From the NCBI GenBank assembly GCA_947259415.1, contig CAMYMI010000009.1:46566-110565 (forward strand): a stretch of DNA of 64,000 nt, read 5' to 3'. This document shows positions 51,311 to 60,660 of the stretch, piece after piece (position 1 is the stretch's first letter; each line of letters begins with the position of its first letter). Origin of the DNA: an uncultured Ectothiorhodospiraceae bacterium (GTDB taxonomy: Bacteria > Pseudomonadota > Gammaproteobacteria > UBA9214). The notes beneath the pieces were generated by a model that was given only the letters and a program-made list of their open reading frames with translations, was not told where the DNA came from and searched no databases. Both the position numbers and the translations under genes were made by a program.

Positions 51311-53224
51311 ATGTTACTTGCGATACGTGAACGCGTGATGGGCATTGTAGGCTGGATCCTGCTGGGTGTCCTGGCCATTGCCTTCAGTTTTTTCGGGCTG
51401 GACTGGTATCTGCGCAGCGACGCGCGCACCTATTCGGTCACGGTCAATGATGTCGATGTATCACTGGGCGAACATCAGCGAACCTACCAGTTGTTGCGTG
51501 CGCGCATGCAAAGCCTGATGGGGGAGGCCTACGACCCGGCGCGAATCGATGAAAAGTTGTTGAAAAAGAATGCGCTCGAGCAGCTGATCCGTGAGCAGTT
51601 GCTACTGCAGGAGGCCGAGGCCCGGGGATTCCTTGTCAGCAAGCAGCTGGTTGCAGCACAGATCAATGCGGTTGATGCCTTCAAGGATGAGGGGGTATTT
51701 TCCAAGCAGAAATATGAACAGGCCCTGCGTTTGCAGGGCATGAGCCCGGAAGAGTTCGAATGGCGCCTGGCACGTGAACTCACGACCAAGCAGATCACGA
51801 ATGGCATTGTGCAGACAGCACAGGCAACACCCGCCACGCTGGATACTGTCTACCGGTTGCAAGGTCAGCAACGACGCTTTAACTACCTCAAGATACCGCT
51901 AGCGCGTTACCAGGACCAGGTGCAGGTGAGTGATGACGAAGTGCTGCAGCATTACGAGGCACACGCTTCCGCATACATGACCCCCGAGCGCGTCAGGGTG
52001 CAGTACCTGGAACTGAAGGCAGAGGAGCTCGGGGTCATTGGAGACGTTGATGAAGAGGCCCTGCATGCCCTTTACGAGGAGCAGGTCGAGCGTTATGTGA
52101 CCGAGGAGGAGCGCCGGGCACGCCACATCCTGGTCCAGGTCGCAGCGGATGCCGATGATGCGGCGATCACCGCGGCGCGAGCCAGAGCTGAAGCAGTGCT
52201 CGAGAGACTGGCGGGTGGAGAGTCTTTCGAGACCCTTGCCGGGGAACTGTCCGACGATCCGGGTTCGGCGGCCAATGGCGGTGATCTGGGCTTTTTCGGC
52301 AAGGACATGATGGTGCCCGAGTTCGAGTCAGTGGCCTTTTCCCTCGACAAGGGCGGGCGCAGCGGGATTGTGCGCTCGGCCTTTGGCTTTCACATCATCG
52401 AGGTGACCGACATAAAACCGGAAATCGTCAAGCCAATCGATGAGGTCCGTAATGAACTGGTTGATGAACTGCTCGCCACACAACGCAGTGACCTCTTTTA
52501 TGACCTGTCCGAGGAATTGTACAACCTCGCATTCGAACAGCCGGATACCCTGGAAGGTGCGGCAGAGGCACTGGAACTGGAGATCAGGACCAGCGACTGG
52601 TTGACCCGCGAGAGCGGTGGCCCGGGTATCGGCGAATATGCCGGGACTATTGCCGCGGCCTTTACGGATGACGTCCTGAACAGAGGCAATAACAGTGAAC
52701 CGTTCGAGGTGGCTGACAATCATCTGATTGTCCTGCGCATCCTGGACCACGAAGCCGCTGCCCCCCGGCCGCTTGACAGCGTCAGGGACGAGGTCAGGGC
52801 AAAGCTGCTGGGTGACAAGGCGCGCGACCTGGCCCGCAAACACGGCGAGACATTGCTGGCAAGCATGAAATCGGGTACTCCTATTGACGAGATCGCTGCG
52901 ACCGAGTCGCTGGAATTAAAGGAATCCGGCCTCATCGACCGACGTGCCGTGCAACCCGAGCGAGCGCTGGTCTATGAGGCCTTCCTGATGCCACGGCCTG
53001 CCGGTGAGCAGGCCTCTGTCACAGGCCATGCGCTGGGTTCGGGTGATTATGTCCTGCTCGCACTGGAGGAGGTCAGGGATGGCGACCTGTCGGCCCTGAC
53101 GGAGGCCGAACGCAAACAGGCCAGCAGGGAACTCAGCGACATCCAGGGAGCCGCGGAGATGGCCGCACTGCTGGATGACCTGCGCAGCGGTGCTAAGATC
53201 GTGATTCACGACCAGTCAAACTAG
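51311..53224 (+). CDS. ppiD: Periplasmic folding chaperone/PPIase PpiD
   Basis: PpiD is anchored in the inner membrane near the Sec translocon and assists newly exported proteins. The 637-residue protein has one N-terminal membrane helix (IVGWILLGVLAIAFSFFG), a SurA-like N-terminal chaperone region (about residues 40-190), a parvulin domain (about 270-365, RARHILVQVAADADD ... GDLGFFGKDMMVPEFESVAF) and a C-terminal chaperone-like part. The length matches E. coli PpiD (623). The position after hupB is conserved. Confidence 0.94.
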   Translation: MLLAIRERVMGIVGWILLGVLAIAFSFFGLDWYLRSDARTYSVTVNDVDVSLGEHQRTYQLLRARMQSLMGEAYDPARIDEKLLKKNALEQLIREQLLLQEAEARGFLVSKQLVAAQINAVDAFKDEGVFSKQKYEQALRLQGMSPEEFEWRLARELTTKQITNGIVQTAQATPATLDTVYRLQGQQRRFNYLKIPLARYQDQVQVSDDEVLQHYEAHASAYMTPERVRVQYLELKAEELGVIGDVDEEALHALYEEQVERYVTEEERRARHILVQVAADADDAAITAARARAEAVLERLAGGESFETLAGELSDDPGSAANGGDLGFFGKDMMVPEFESVAFSLDKGGRSGIVRSAFGFHIIEVTDIKPEIVKPIDEVRNELVDELLATQRSDLFYDLSEELYNLAFEQPDTLEGAAEALELEIRTSDWLTRESGGPGIGEYAGTIAAAFTDDVLNRGNNSEPFEVADNHLIVLRILDHEAAAPRPLDSVRDEVRAKLLGDKARDLARKHGETLLASMKSGTPIDEIAATESLELKESGLIDRRAVQPERALVYEAFLMPRPAGEQASVTGHALGSGDYVLLALEEVRDGDLSALTEAERKQASRELSDIQGAAEMAALLDDLRSGAKIVIHDQSN

Positions 53225-53266
53225 CCCGGCGGGTCCCGGTTCCTTCATCAAAAGGGATGAACTGAA

Positions 53267-54550
53267 CTGAAACTGCACTGGCAAATTCTGATTGCCCTGG
53301 TGCTGGCCGTAGTGGCAGGTCAGCTCACTGGCATGGACACCAGCCTGTTCGGGCTGCGTTTCTATGACATCTACGAATTTCTGGGCACCCTGTTTCTCAA
53401 TGCCCTGAAGATGCTGATCGTCCCGCTGATTGTTTCCTCCATCATCACCGGCATTGCCGGTGTCGGTGCCAGCGGCGCAATGGGCCGCCTGGGTGGCAAG
53501 ACCCTGCTGTACTACATGACAACCAGTCTGTTCGCGATCATGGTCGGTCTGTTCCTGGTCAATCTGGTCTCGCCGGGGATAGTGGACGGGGAACCGGCCA
53601 GGGAGATCATCGCCCTTTCCGACGAGAGTGCTGACGTTGCGGCCCGGGTGGAGGGCCGGGGCGTGGGTGACGTGGTCGAGATCTTCCTGCGCATGGTCCC
53701 CACCAATATCGTTGCCGCCGCGGCCGAGGGGCAGATGCTGGGACTTATTTTCTTCAGCCTGCTGTTCGGTTACTTTATGACGCGGATTGGGGGTGCCCTC
53801 GCCAAGCCGATGCAGGACTTCTGGCAAGGTGTGTTTGCCGTCATGATGCAGATCACCGAGTGGGTGATGCTGTTTGCCCCGATCGGTGTCTTTGCACTGG
53901 TGGCCAAGGTTGTAGCCTCAACCGGGTTTGCGGCCTTTGCACCCCTGCTGGCTTTTTTCCTTACGGTGCTGGCCGCACTGGGTGTGCATTTCCTGGTGGT
54001 TTTGCCGCTGCTGCTCTGGTTCATCGGCAGGGTTAATCCGCTGCGCCACTACCAGGCCATGGCGCCCGCGCTGCTGACCGCGTTCTCGACCGCCTCATCG
54101 TCGGCCACGCTGCCGGTCAGCATGGACTGCGTCGAAAGGCGTGCCGGTGTCTCGAACCGCACCAGCAGTTTCGTGCTGCCGCTGGGCGCGACCGTGAACA
54201 TGGATGGCACAGCACTGTACGAGTGTGTTGCCGCGATGTTCATTGCCCAGGCCTACGGGCTCGAACTTGGTTTTGCGGAACAGTTCACTGTGGTACTGGT
54301 GGCTCTGCTGACCTCGATCGGCGTGGCCGGGATTCCGGCGGCCAGCCTGGTAGCCATTACCATCATTCTGACCGCCATCGGTCTGCCGGTAGAGGCGGTG
54401 GGTCTGATCCTGGCGGTCGACCGGGTGCTGGACATGTGCCGCACGAGTGTGAATATCTTCAGCGATTCCTGCGGCGCGGTACTGATCGGCCGGCTTGAAG
54501 GCGAAACCGGTATCCTCGAAAGCCCGGTAAGCGGGAAGGCACGGGCATAG
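53267..54550 (+). CDS. Dicarboxylate/amino acid:cation symporter (DAACS family)
   Basis: The protein imports dicarboxylates or acidic amino acids with Na+ or H+. It has the serine-rich hairpin TASSSATLPVSMDC, the TM7 motif VNMDGTALYECVAAMFIAQ and the second hairpin GIPAASLVAITIIL, which together form the GltPh-type substrate site. No ATG, GTG or TTG gives a full N-terminus. The frame runs from a CTG at 53267, reading (M)KLHWQILIALVLAVVAG, a standard opening, with AAGGG at a good distance. A GTG at 53300 would cut into the first membrane helix. With the CTG start it has 427 residues. Substrate is undetermined. Confidence 0.88.
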   Translation: MKLHWQILIALVLAVVAGQLTGMDTSLFGLRFYDIYEFLGTLFLNALKMLIVPLIVSSIITGIAGVGASGAMGRLGGKTLLYYMTTSLFAIMVGLFLVNLVSPGIVDGEPAREIIALSDESADVAARVEGRGVGDVVEIFLRMVPTNIVAAAAEGQMLGLIFFSLLFGYFMTRIGGALAKPMQDFWQGVFAVMMQITEWVMLFAPIGVFALVAKVVASTGFAAFAPLLAFFLTVLAALGVHFLVVLPLLLWFIGRVNPLRHYQAMAPALLTAFSTASSSATLPVSMDCVERRAGVSNRTSSFVLPLGATVNMDGTALYECVAAMFIAQAYGLELGFAEQFTVVLVALLTSIGVAGIPAASLVAITIILTAIGLPVEAVGLILAVDRVLDMCRTSVNIFSDSCGAVLIGRLEGETGILESPVSGKARA

Positions 54551-54671
54551 ACCGGATAGGACTCTGGCCCGTCAGAACGAATCCTTTGGTGTTTGGCAGA
54601 AAATTACTTTCTCAAATTCATACTGCAACAACTTGCGATCGGGACCGAGTCCGGCTGGTGCAATATGTGGA

Positions 54672-55457
54672 CTAGCCCATGGGCCCCATGCCGACAATAT
54701 TAAAGCCTGCATCTACGTAGGTTATCTCGCCGGTAATCCCGGCGGCCAGGTCCGAACACAAAAAGGCGGCGGCATTGCCAACGTCCTCGATGGTAACGTT
54801 GCGGCGCATCGGCGCGGTCCTGGCAAACTGGTCCAGCATCTTGCGGAAGTTGCTGATGCCGGAGGCGGCCAGGGTGCGAATCGGGCCCGCCGAGATGCCG
54901 TTGACCCGGATCCCGTGCGGTCCCAGGCTTTCCGCCATGTAACGTATATTTGCCTCCAGACTGGCCTTGGCGACCCCCATGACGTTGTAGTTGGGCACCG
55001 TCTGTACGGCGCCCAGGTAGCTCAATGCCAGCAGCGCGCCGTTGCGGCCCTCCATCATGGAGCGGCCGGCCTTGGCCAGTGCGGTGAAGCTGTAGGAACT
55101 GATGTCATGGGAGATGCTGAAGCCTTCGCGGGTCACGCAGTCGATGTAATCACCATCCAGCTGGCCGGCAGGGGCAAATGCCACCGAATGCACGATGACG
55201 TCGAGGCTGTCCCAGTGTTTGCCGAGCGCCTCGAAGACCGCCTCGATCTCCTGATCGCTGCTGACATCGCAGGGTAGGGTGATCTGCGAATCGCATTCAG
55301 CCGCCATCTTTGCGACCCGGCCGCCCAGTTTCTCATTCTGGTAGGTAAAGGCCAGCTCGGCGCCTTCCCGGTGCATGGCCCGGGCAATTCCCCAGGCGAT
55401 GGATCGGTTACTGGCCAGGCCAACAATCAGGGCACGCTTGCCACTCATGAATCCCAT
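54672..55457 (-). CDS. fabI: Enoyl-[acyl-carrier-protein] reductase (NADH)
   Basis: FabI reduces enoyl-ACP in the last step of each fatty acid elongation cycle. The 261-residue SDR protein begins [25 protein letters not shown], with the FabI-type cofactor loop, and has the catalytic Tyr-x6-Lys in [18 protein letters not shown] precedes the ATG at 55457; the frame is open 15 codons further upstream. It is convergent with the symporter and divergent from the peptide transporter operon, with a 244-base gap between the two starts that holds no gene. Confidence 0.95.
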   Translation of the reverse strand: MGFMSGKRALIVGLASNRSIAWGIARAMHREGAELAFTYQNEKLGGRVAKMAAECDSQITLPCDVSSDQEIEAVFEALGKHWDSLDVIVHSVAFAPAGQLDGDYIDCVTREGFSISHDISSYSFTALAKAGRSMMEGRNGALLALSYLGAVQTVPNYNVMGVAKASLEANIRYMAESLGPHGIRVNGISAGPIRTLAASGISNFRKMLDQFARTAPMRRNVTIEDVGNAAAFLCSDLAAGITGEITYVDAGFNIVGMGPMG

Positions 55458-55701
55458 AGCGGTTCCTTGTACTGTCTTGTCTTCAATGATGAATTCCTGC
55501 ACCTGCGTTGCTACAGGCAGCAGCCGTAAATGAAGCCGCTAAGGTACCGGAAAAAGTTGATTTCGGAAAGTATAACAATGCTGGCGCCGGGGTATGAAAG
55601 CCGGCATGACGCCCGATATAATGGTATGTCATGCAGAATCACTTTCCAGAGATGATCCAGGGCAGACGCCACGGTTGCAGCAGCCATGACAAGGGACGGA
55701 T

Positions 55702-57903
55702 GTGTCGCTGACAAGATGCCCTGAAAGTCTGCGCACGCAGTCGGCCCGACTGTACCGGATGATCCTGCTGCTGACACTGCTTGCTGCCAGCGCCTGCAGC
55801 GACGAGCCCTGGAACCGGCCATACCCGGCCACCGAGGCGCACCAGAATACCCTCTATGCCTCGTTCCAGGAACGTCCCAATCACCTCGACCCGGTACAGT
55901 CCTACAGTTCCAACGAGGTGGCATTCACCGCGCAGATTTACGAGCCACCGTTGCAGTATCATTACCTGAAACGCCCCTATGAACTGATTCCGCTGGCGGC
56001 AACCGGGGTCCCGGAACCGTACTATATCGATGCACAGGGCAGGCGGATTGGCCCGGATGCCGAAGCGGCAGACGTCGCCTACAGCGTTTACGACATCCAC
56101 ATCCAGCCGGGAATACGCTATCAACCACACCCGGCGTTCGCGCTAGACACGGAAGGCAACTACCGCTATTACCCGCTCGATGCACAGGCCCTGGAGGACA
56201 TCTACACCCTGGGTGATTTCACCGAAACCGGCAGCCGTGAACTGGTCGCCGACGATTATGTCTACCAGCTAAAACGCCTGGCCCACCCGCAGCTGCATTC
56301 ACCGATCCTGGGACTGATGAGTGACTACATTGTCGGCCTCGCCGACTACGTCGACACCCTCGAGCAGGCGGCAAGCCCGGGGCAGGGATTCCTGGACCTG
56401 CGCGAGTATCCGCTGGAAGGCGTGACGCTCATCGACCGTTATACCTACCGGATCCGGATTCACGGCAAGTATCCCCAGTTGCTGTACTGGCTGGCGATGC
56501 CGTTTTTCTCCCCGGTGCCCTGGGAGGCGGACCGTTTCTACAACCAGCCGGGCATGAAGGAGCGAAATATCACCCTGGACTGGTACCCGGTCGGCACCGG
56601 TCCCTACATGCTCACGGTGAACAATCCCAATCGCCAGATGGTGATGGTGCGCAATCCCAATTTTCACGGCGAGACCTACCCGGCAGAGGGTGAGCCGGGG
56701 GATACCGAGGCCGGTTTGCTGGCGGATGCCGGCAAATCCCTGCCGTTCATCGACAGGGTCATCTACAGTCTCGAGAAGGAGGATATCCCCTACTGGAACA
56801 AGTTCCTCCAGGGTTACTACGACACCTCCGGGATCAGCTCCGACAGTTTCGACCAGGCCATCAACGTGGGTGCCGCTGGCGATGTGTCGCTCACCGATGC
56901 CATGCTTGACAAGGGGATTCAGTTGAGGACCGCGGTCTCCACCTCGATCTTCTATACTGGATTCAACATGCTTGATCCGGTGGTCGGCGGGCTCGGTGAA
57001 AAGGCCCGCAAGCTGCGCCACGCGATAGGCATCGCGGTCGACTTCGAGGAAAACATTTCCATTTTCCTCAATGGCCGTGGAATCCCGGCGCAGGGCGTCA
57101 TCCCGCCGGGGATCTTCGGCTTTGTGGAAGGTGATGCAGGCATCAATACCTACGTTTATGATCTGACCCCCGAGGGACCGGTACGCAAATCCATCGAGCT
57201 TGCCCGGCGTCTGCTGGCCGAGGCCGGTTACCCGGAGGGCCGGGACATCGAGACAGGCAAGCCACTGGTACTGTACTTTGACACCACGGCCACCGGACCG
57301 GACGACAAGGCGCGCCTCGACTGGCTGCACAAGCAATTCGCGAAACTTAACATCCAGCTGGTGGTGCGCGGCACGGACTACAACCGTTTCCAGGAGAAGA
57401 TGCTCAAGGGCACGGCGCAGATCTTCCAGTGGGGCTGGAATGCCGACTATCCAGACCCGGAAAATTTCATGTTCCTGCTATACGGTCCGCAAGGCAAGGT
57501 CGAGCACAACGGTGAGAACGCCGCCAACTACCGTAACGAGGAATTCGATCGCCTGTTCGAGCAAATGAAGAATATGGACAACGGCCCGCAGCGCCAGGCG
57601 ATCATCGACCGGATGATGGCGATCGCACGCCATGATGCACCCTGGCTGTGGGGCTACCACCCCAAGCAGTTCAGTCTCGCGCATGCCTGGTACCGGAATG
57701 CCAAGCCCAACCTGATGGCCAATAACGCACTCAAGTACCGGCGCATCGATCCCGGACAGCGGGCCGAATTACAGGCGGTCTGGAACCGCCCGGTACGCTG
57801 GCCGATTGCACTGCTGCTGGGCCTGGTGCTGCTGGTGGTGCTGCCGGCGTTCTACAGCTACCGCAACCGCCAGCGTCAGCCTGCCTACATGGCGGATCAC
57901 TGA
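55702..57903 (+). CDS. Peptide ABC transporter solute-binding protein, doubly anchored
   Basis: This family 5 solute-binding protein (SBP_bac_5) would capture oligopeptides for the permeases downstream. The 733-residue product has a lipoprotein signal (MILLLTLLAASAC; Cys probable lipidation site), the binding fold with WYPVGTGPYML, RNPNFHG and the typical FQWGWNADYPDPENF, and an extra C-terminal membrane helix (about residues 700-720, PIALLLGLVLLVVLPAFYSY) followed by basic residues. A GTG at 55702 or the ATG at 55759 could be the start. The C-terminal helix is unusual. It overlaps the permease gene by one base, so they are an operon. Confidence 0.85.
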   Translation: MSLTRCPESLRTQSARLYRMILLLTLLAASACSDEPWNRPYPATEAHQNTLYASFQERPNHLDPVQSYSSNEVAFTAQIYEPPLQYHYLKRPYELIPLAATGVPEPYYIDAQGRRIGPDAEAADVAYSVYDIHIQPGIRYQPHPAFALDTEGNYRYYPLDAQALEDIYTLGDFTETGSRELVADDYVYQLKRLAHPQLHSPILGLMSDYIVGLADYVDTLEQAASPGQGFLDLREYPLEGVTLIDRYTYRIRIHGKYPQLLYWLAMPFFSPVPWEADRFYNQPGMKERNITLDWYPVGTGPYMLTVNNPNRQMVMVRNPNFHGETYPAEGEPGDTEAGLLADAGKSLPFIDRVIYSLEKEDIPYWNKFLQGYYDTSGISSDSFDQAINVGAAGDVSLTDAMLDKGIQLRTAVSTSIFYTGFNMLDPVVGGLGEKARKLRHAIGIAVDFEENISIFLNGRGIPAQGVIPPGIFGFVEGDAGINTYVYDLTPEGPVRKSIELARRLLAEAGYPEGRDIETGKPLVLYFDTTATGPDDKARLDWLHKQFAKLNIQLVVRGTDYNRFQEKMLKGTAQIFQWGWNADYPDPENFMFLLYGPQGKVEHNGENAANYRNEEFDRLFEQMKNMDNGPQRQAIIDRMMAIARHDAPWLWGYHPKQFSLAHAWYRNAKPNLMANNALKYRRIDPGQRAELQAVWNRPVRWPIALLLGLVLLVVLPAFYSYRNRQRQPAYMADH

Positions 57904-58880
57904 TGTTTGCCTATATTGTCAGGCGCGTGGCCTACGCCATCCCCATTTTGATCGGGGTGAACCTGCTCACCTTCTACCTGTTTTTCGTGGTCAATTCACC
58001 GGATGACATGGCGCGACTGCACCTGGGTGTCAAGCGTGTCACGCCCGACGCCATCGAGAAGTGGAAGGCAGAGCGAGGCTATAACAAGCCGCTGCTCTAC
58101 AACGAAGCCGTCAGTGGCCCGGCAAGGCTGACCAACACCATCTTTTTCGAGAAATCGGTGAAGTTGTTCGCCTTTGATTTCGGTCACTCGGATGACGGCC
58201 GCGACATCAGTCATGACATCCGGCAACGCATGAAGCCCAGCCTGGCCATCGCTATACCGACCTTGCTGGTGGGCCTGCTCATCAACATCACCTTTGCCAT
58301 GCTGATGGCTTTCTTTCGCGGGACCTATGTCGATGTTTCCGGGGTGATCCTGTGTGTGGTACTGATGTCCATCTCGGCGATGTTCTACATCATCGGCGGG
58401 CAGTTCCTGCTGGGCAAGCTGCTGCGGCTGATGCCGATCTCGGGCTATGATACCGGCCTGGATGCCATCAAGTTCCTGGCGCTACCTGTGGTGATAGGTG
58501 CCATCAGTGGCATCGGCGCCGGCTCACGCATGTACCGTTCTTTCTTCCTCGAGGAGTCGAACAAGGATTTCGTGCGCACGGCGCGCGCCAAGGGCCTGAA
58601 CGAGTCCCTGGTGCTGTTCCGCCACGTGCTGAAGAATGCCATGATCCCGATTATCACCGGTGTGGTTGTGGTGCTGCCGAGCCTGTTCCTGGGTAGCCTG
58701 CTGCTGGAATCGTTTTTCGCCATCCCGGGGCTCGGCAGCTATACCATCGATGCCATCAACCGCCAGGACTTTGGCATTGTGCGCGCCATGGTGTTTCTCG
58801 GTTCAGTGCTTTATATCCTCGGGCTGATTCTGGTCGATGTCGCCTACACGCTGGTCGACCCGCGGGTACGGCTGTCATGA
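57903..58880 (+). CDS. Peptide ABC transporter permease, OppB/DppB-like
   Basis: The 325-residue inner-membrane protein starts FAYIVRRVAYAIPILIGVNLLTFYLFF, the usual OppB opening, and has the EAA loop FVRTARAKGLNESLVLFRHVLKNAMIPII, which contacts the ATPase. About six membrane helices are seen. It starts in the TGATG overlap with the binding-protein gene and overlaps the second permease gene by 4 bases, so translation is coupled. Confidence 0.9.
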   Translation: MFAYIVRRVAYAIPILIGVNLLTFYLFFVVNSPDDMARLHLGVKRVTPDAIEKWKAERGYNKPLLYNEAVSGPARLTNTIFFEKSVKLFAFDFGHSDDGRDISHDIRQRMKPSLAIAIPTLLVGLLINITFAMLMAFFRGTYVDVSGVILCVVLMSISAMFYIIGGQFLLGKLLRLMPISGYDTGLDAIKFLALPVVIGAISGIGAGSRMYRSFFLEESNKDFVRTARAKGLNESLVLFRHVLKNAMIPIITGVVVVLPSLFLGSLLLESFFAIPGLGSYTIDAINRQDFGIVRAMVFLGSVLYILGLILVDVAYTLVDPRVRLS

Positions 58881-60286
58881 TCATGCCCGTCGTATTATGG
58901 ACTGATGCCCTGGTGTTTCTGCTGGTGGGCGTGGTGCTGTTCTTTATCCTTTATGCGCGTCGCAAGCCGCACCTGCGTGCCCCCTGGCAGCATGTAATGA
59001 GCGGTCGACTGGCGTCCGCGTCCATCGTGATCCTGCTGGCCTATGTGGTGATCGGCCTGCTGGACTCGCTGCATTACCGCAAGGCACTGGAAAATGTCAG
59101 TGACAGTGAGGAGGTGCACTATGCCGTCGAGGTATTGAGTGTGCTCGACTACCTGGTCGGTCCGTTACGGACCCGCACCGAAAAGACCTATTCCTCGCCG
59201 TTCGCAACCCACCTGTATGCCAAGGAAACGATCCAGCATCCCGACGGCAGCCAGACCCGTGAGTACCCGCGTCTGGCCTACGGCGGGCGACACCTGGCAG
59301 ATCCCGAAGTCGACTTCGCCGGCGATATCCTGGTGCGCGTTGCCACGGCGGCTCTGCAGACGGCGCTGGCGTGCGGCCTGATACTGGTGCTCATGGGAGT
59401 ATGGCTGGCACGCCGGTCACTATCCAGCGTGGGCAGCGCCATACGCGATATACTCGCGCGGCGTACCCGGATTCCCCTGCTGGTCATCTGGGTAACCCTG
59501 GGCATGCTGGTGCTGCTGTTCTTCCTGGCACTCAACCTGTCCATGGCCTACCACGTCTTTGGTACCGACAAGGTCGGGCAGGACGTGTTTTACCAGACCC
59601 TGAAAAGTATCCGCACCGGTCTGGTGATCGGCACGCTGACGACCCTGGTGATGCTGCCGTTTGCCATCCTGATGGGGATACTCGCCGGTTATGCACGTGG
59701 CTGGATCGACGACCTGATCCAGTACATCTACACCACGCTGAATTCCATCCCCGGTGTTCTGCTGATCGCCGCGGCCATCCTGATGTTGCAGGTGTATGTG
59801 GCCAACCACCCGGAAAAATTTGAAACTGCATTAGAAAGAGCAGATATCCGGCTGTTATTCCTATGTATAATATTGGGTATTACCAGCTGGACCGGGCTCT
59901 GCAGACTGCTGCGTGGCGAGTCGCTCAAGCTGCGCGAGTCGGAATACATCAAGGCAGCGGTGTCCCTCGGGGTCTCACATGCCAAGGTCATCACCAAGCA
60001 CATCCTCCCTAATGTCATGCATATCGTACTGATTACTGTAGTGCTCGATTTCAGCGGCCTGGTGCTTGCCGAGGCGGTACTGTCCTACGTGGGCGTGGGC
60101 GTCGATCCGACCATGAACAGCTGGGGCAACATGATCAACAGTGCGCGCCTGGAGATGGCGCGGGAACCGGTGGTGTGGTGGTCACTACTGTCCGCGTTTC
60201 TGTTCATGTTCACGCTGGTACTGGCAGCGAACCTGTTTTCCGACGCGGTACGCGACGCCTTCGACCCACGCCTGCGCCAGCGTTGA
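58877..60286 (+). CDS. Peptide ABC transporter permease, OppC-like, enlarged
   Basis: The protein is 469 residues, longer than the usual 300-340 of OppC/YejE. The extra part is N-terminal: two additional membrane helices (about 8-25 and 44-64) and a soluble segment with VLSVLDYLVGPLRTRTEKTYSS before the standard core. The core has GTDKVGQDVFYQTLKSIRTGL and the EAA loop YIKAAVSLGVSHAKVITKHILPNV. It overlaps OppB by 4 bases. The ATPase gene lies 374 bases on, after a repeat-rich gap. Confidence 0.85.
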   Translation: MIMPVVLWTDALVFLLVGVVLFFILYARRKPHLRAPWQHVMSGRLASASIVILLAYVVIGLLDSLHYRKALENVSDSEEVHYAVEVLSVLDYLVGPLRTRTEKTYSSPFATHLYAKETIQHPDGSQTREYPRLAYGGRHLADPEVDFAGDILVRVATAALQTALACGLILVLMGVWLARRSLSSVGSAIRDILARRTRIPLLVIWVTLGMLVLLFFLALNLSMAYHVFGTDKVGQDVFYQTLKSIRTGLVIGTLTTLVMLPFAILMGILAGYARGWIDDLIQYIYTTLNSIPGVLLIAAAILMLQVYVANHPEKFETALERADIRLLFLCIILGITSWTGLCRLLRGESLKLRESEYIKAAVSLGVSHAKVITKHILPNVMHIVLITVVLDFSGLVLAEAVLSYVGVGVDPTMNSWGNMINSARLEMAREPVVWWSLLSAFLFMFTLVLAANLFSDAVRDAFDPRLRQR

Positions 60287-60301
60287 TTATGTGCAGAATA
60301 A

Positions 60302-60635
60302 TTCACCGCAAAGGCGCAAAGGGCGCAAAGGAAATAACAATGAAAATGCACAAACACGTAAAATCGCCCATTGAAATGAATCGATTTGATATTCACCGCA
60401 GAGACGCACGACTGCAGGGAGAAGGTGAGACCGGGAACCGGTCGAGAGGCTGGCCTGGGCCATGCAGGAGGTAGAGTAACGCATGGAGCAGTTACCGAGA
60501 GGACACGGAGTAAGATCAATAATGCACAAGCAATACATTCATCTTAACGGGTCAGATGAAATTAATTATTTTTTATGTTTTTCAAGATTACGTTCTCCTT
60601 TGCGCTCTTTGCGCCCTTTGCGTCATTGCGGTGAA
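60302..60635. repeat. MITE-like element with terminal inverted repeats
   Basis: The 374-base gap between the OppC-like gene and the ATPase gene has no supportable gene. It is bounded by TTCACCGCAAAGGCGCAAAG at 60302 and its inverted, slightly diverged copy at 60593-60635 (reading TTTGCGCC ... CATTGCGGTGAA). A partial direct copy, ATTCACCGCAGAGACGCACG, sits at 60391-60410, and a weaker one near 60495. GC content is lower inside. The element is non-coding and resembles short palindromic repeats (CTTTGCG families) found scattered in bacterial chromosomes. Confidence 0.6.
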
Positions 60636-60660
60636 GAAGCTGACTGTATGAGTAACTGAT

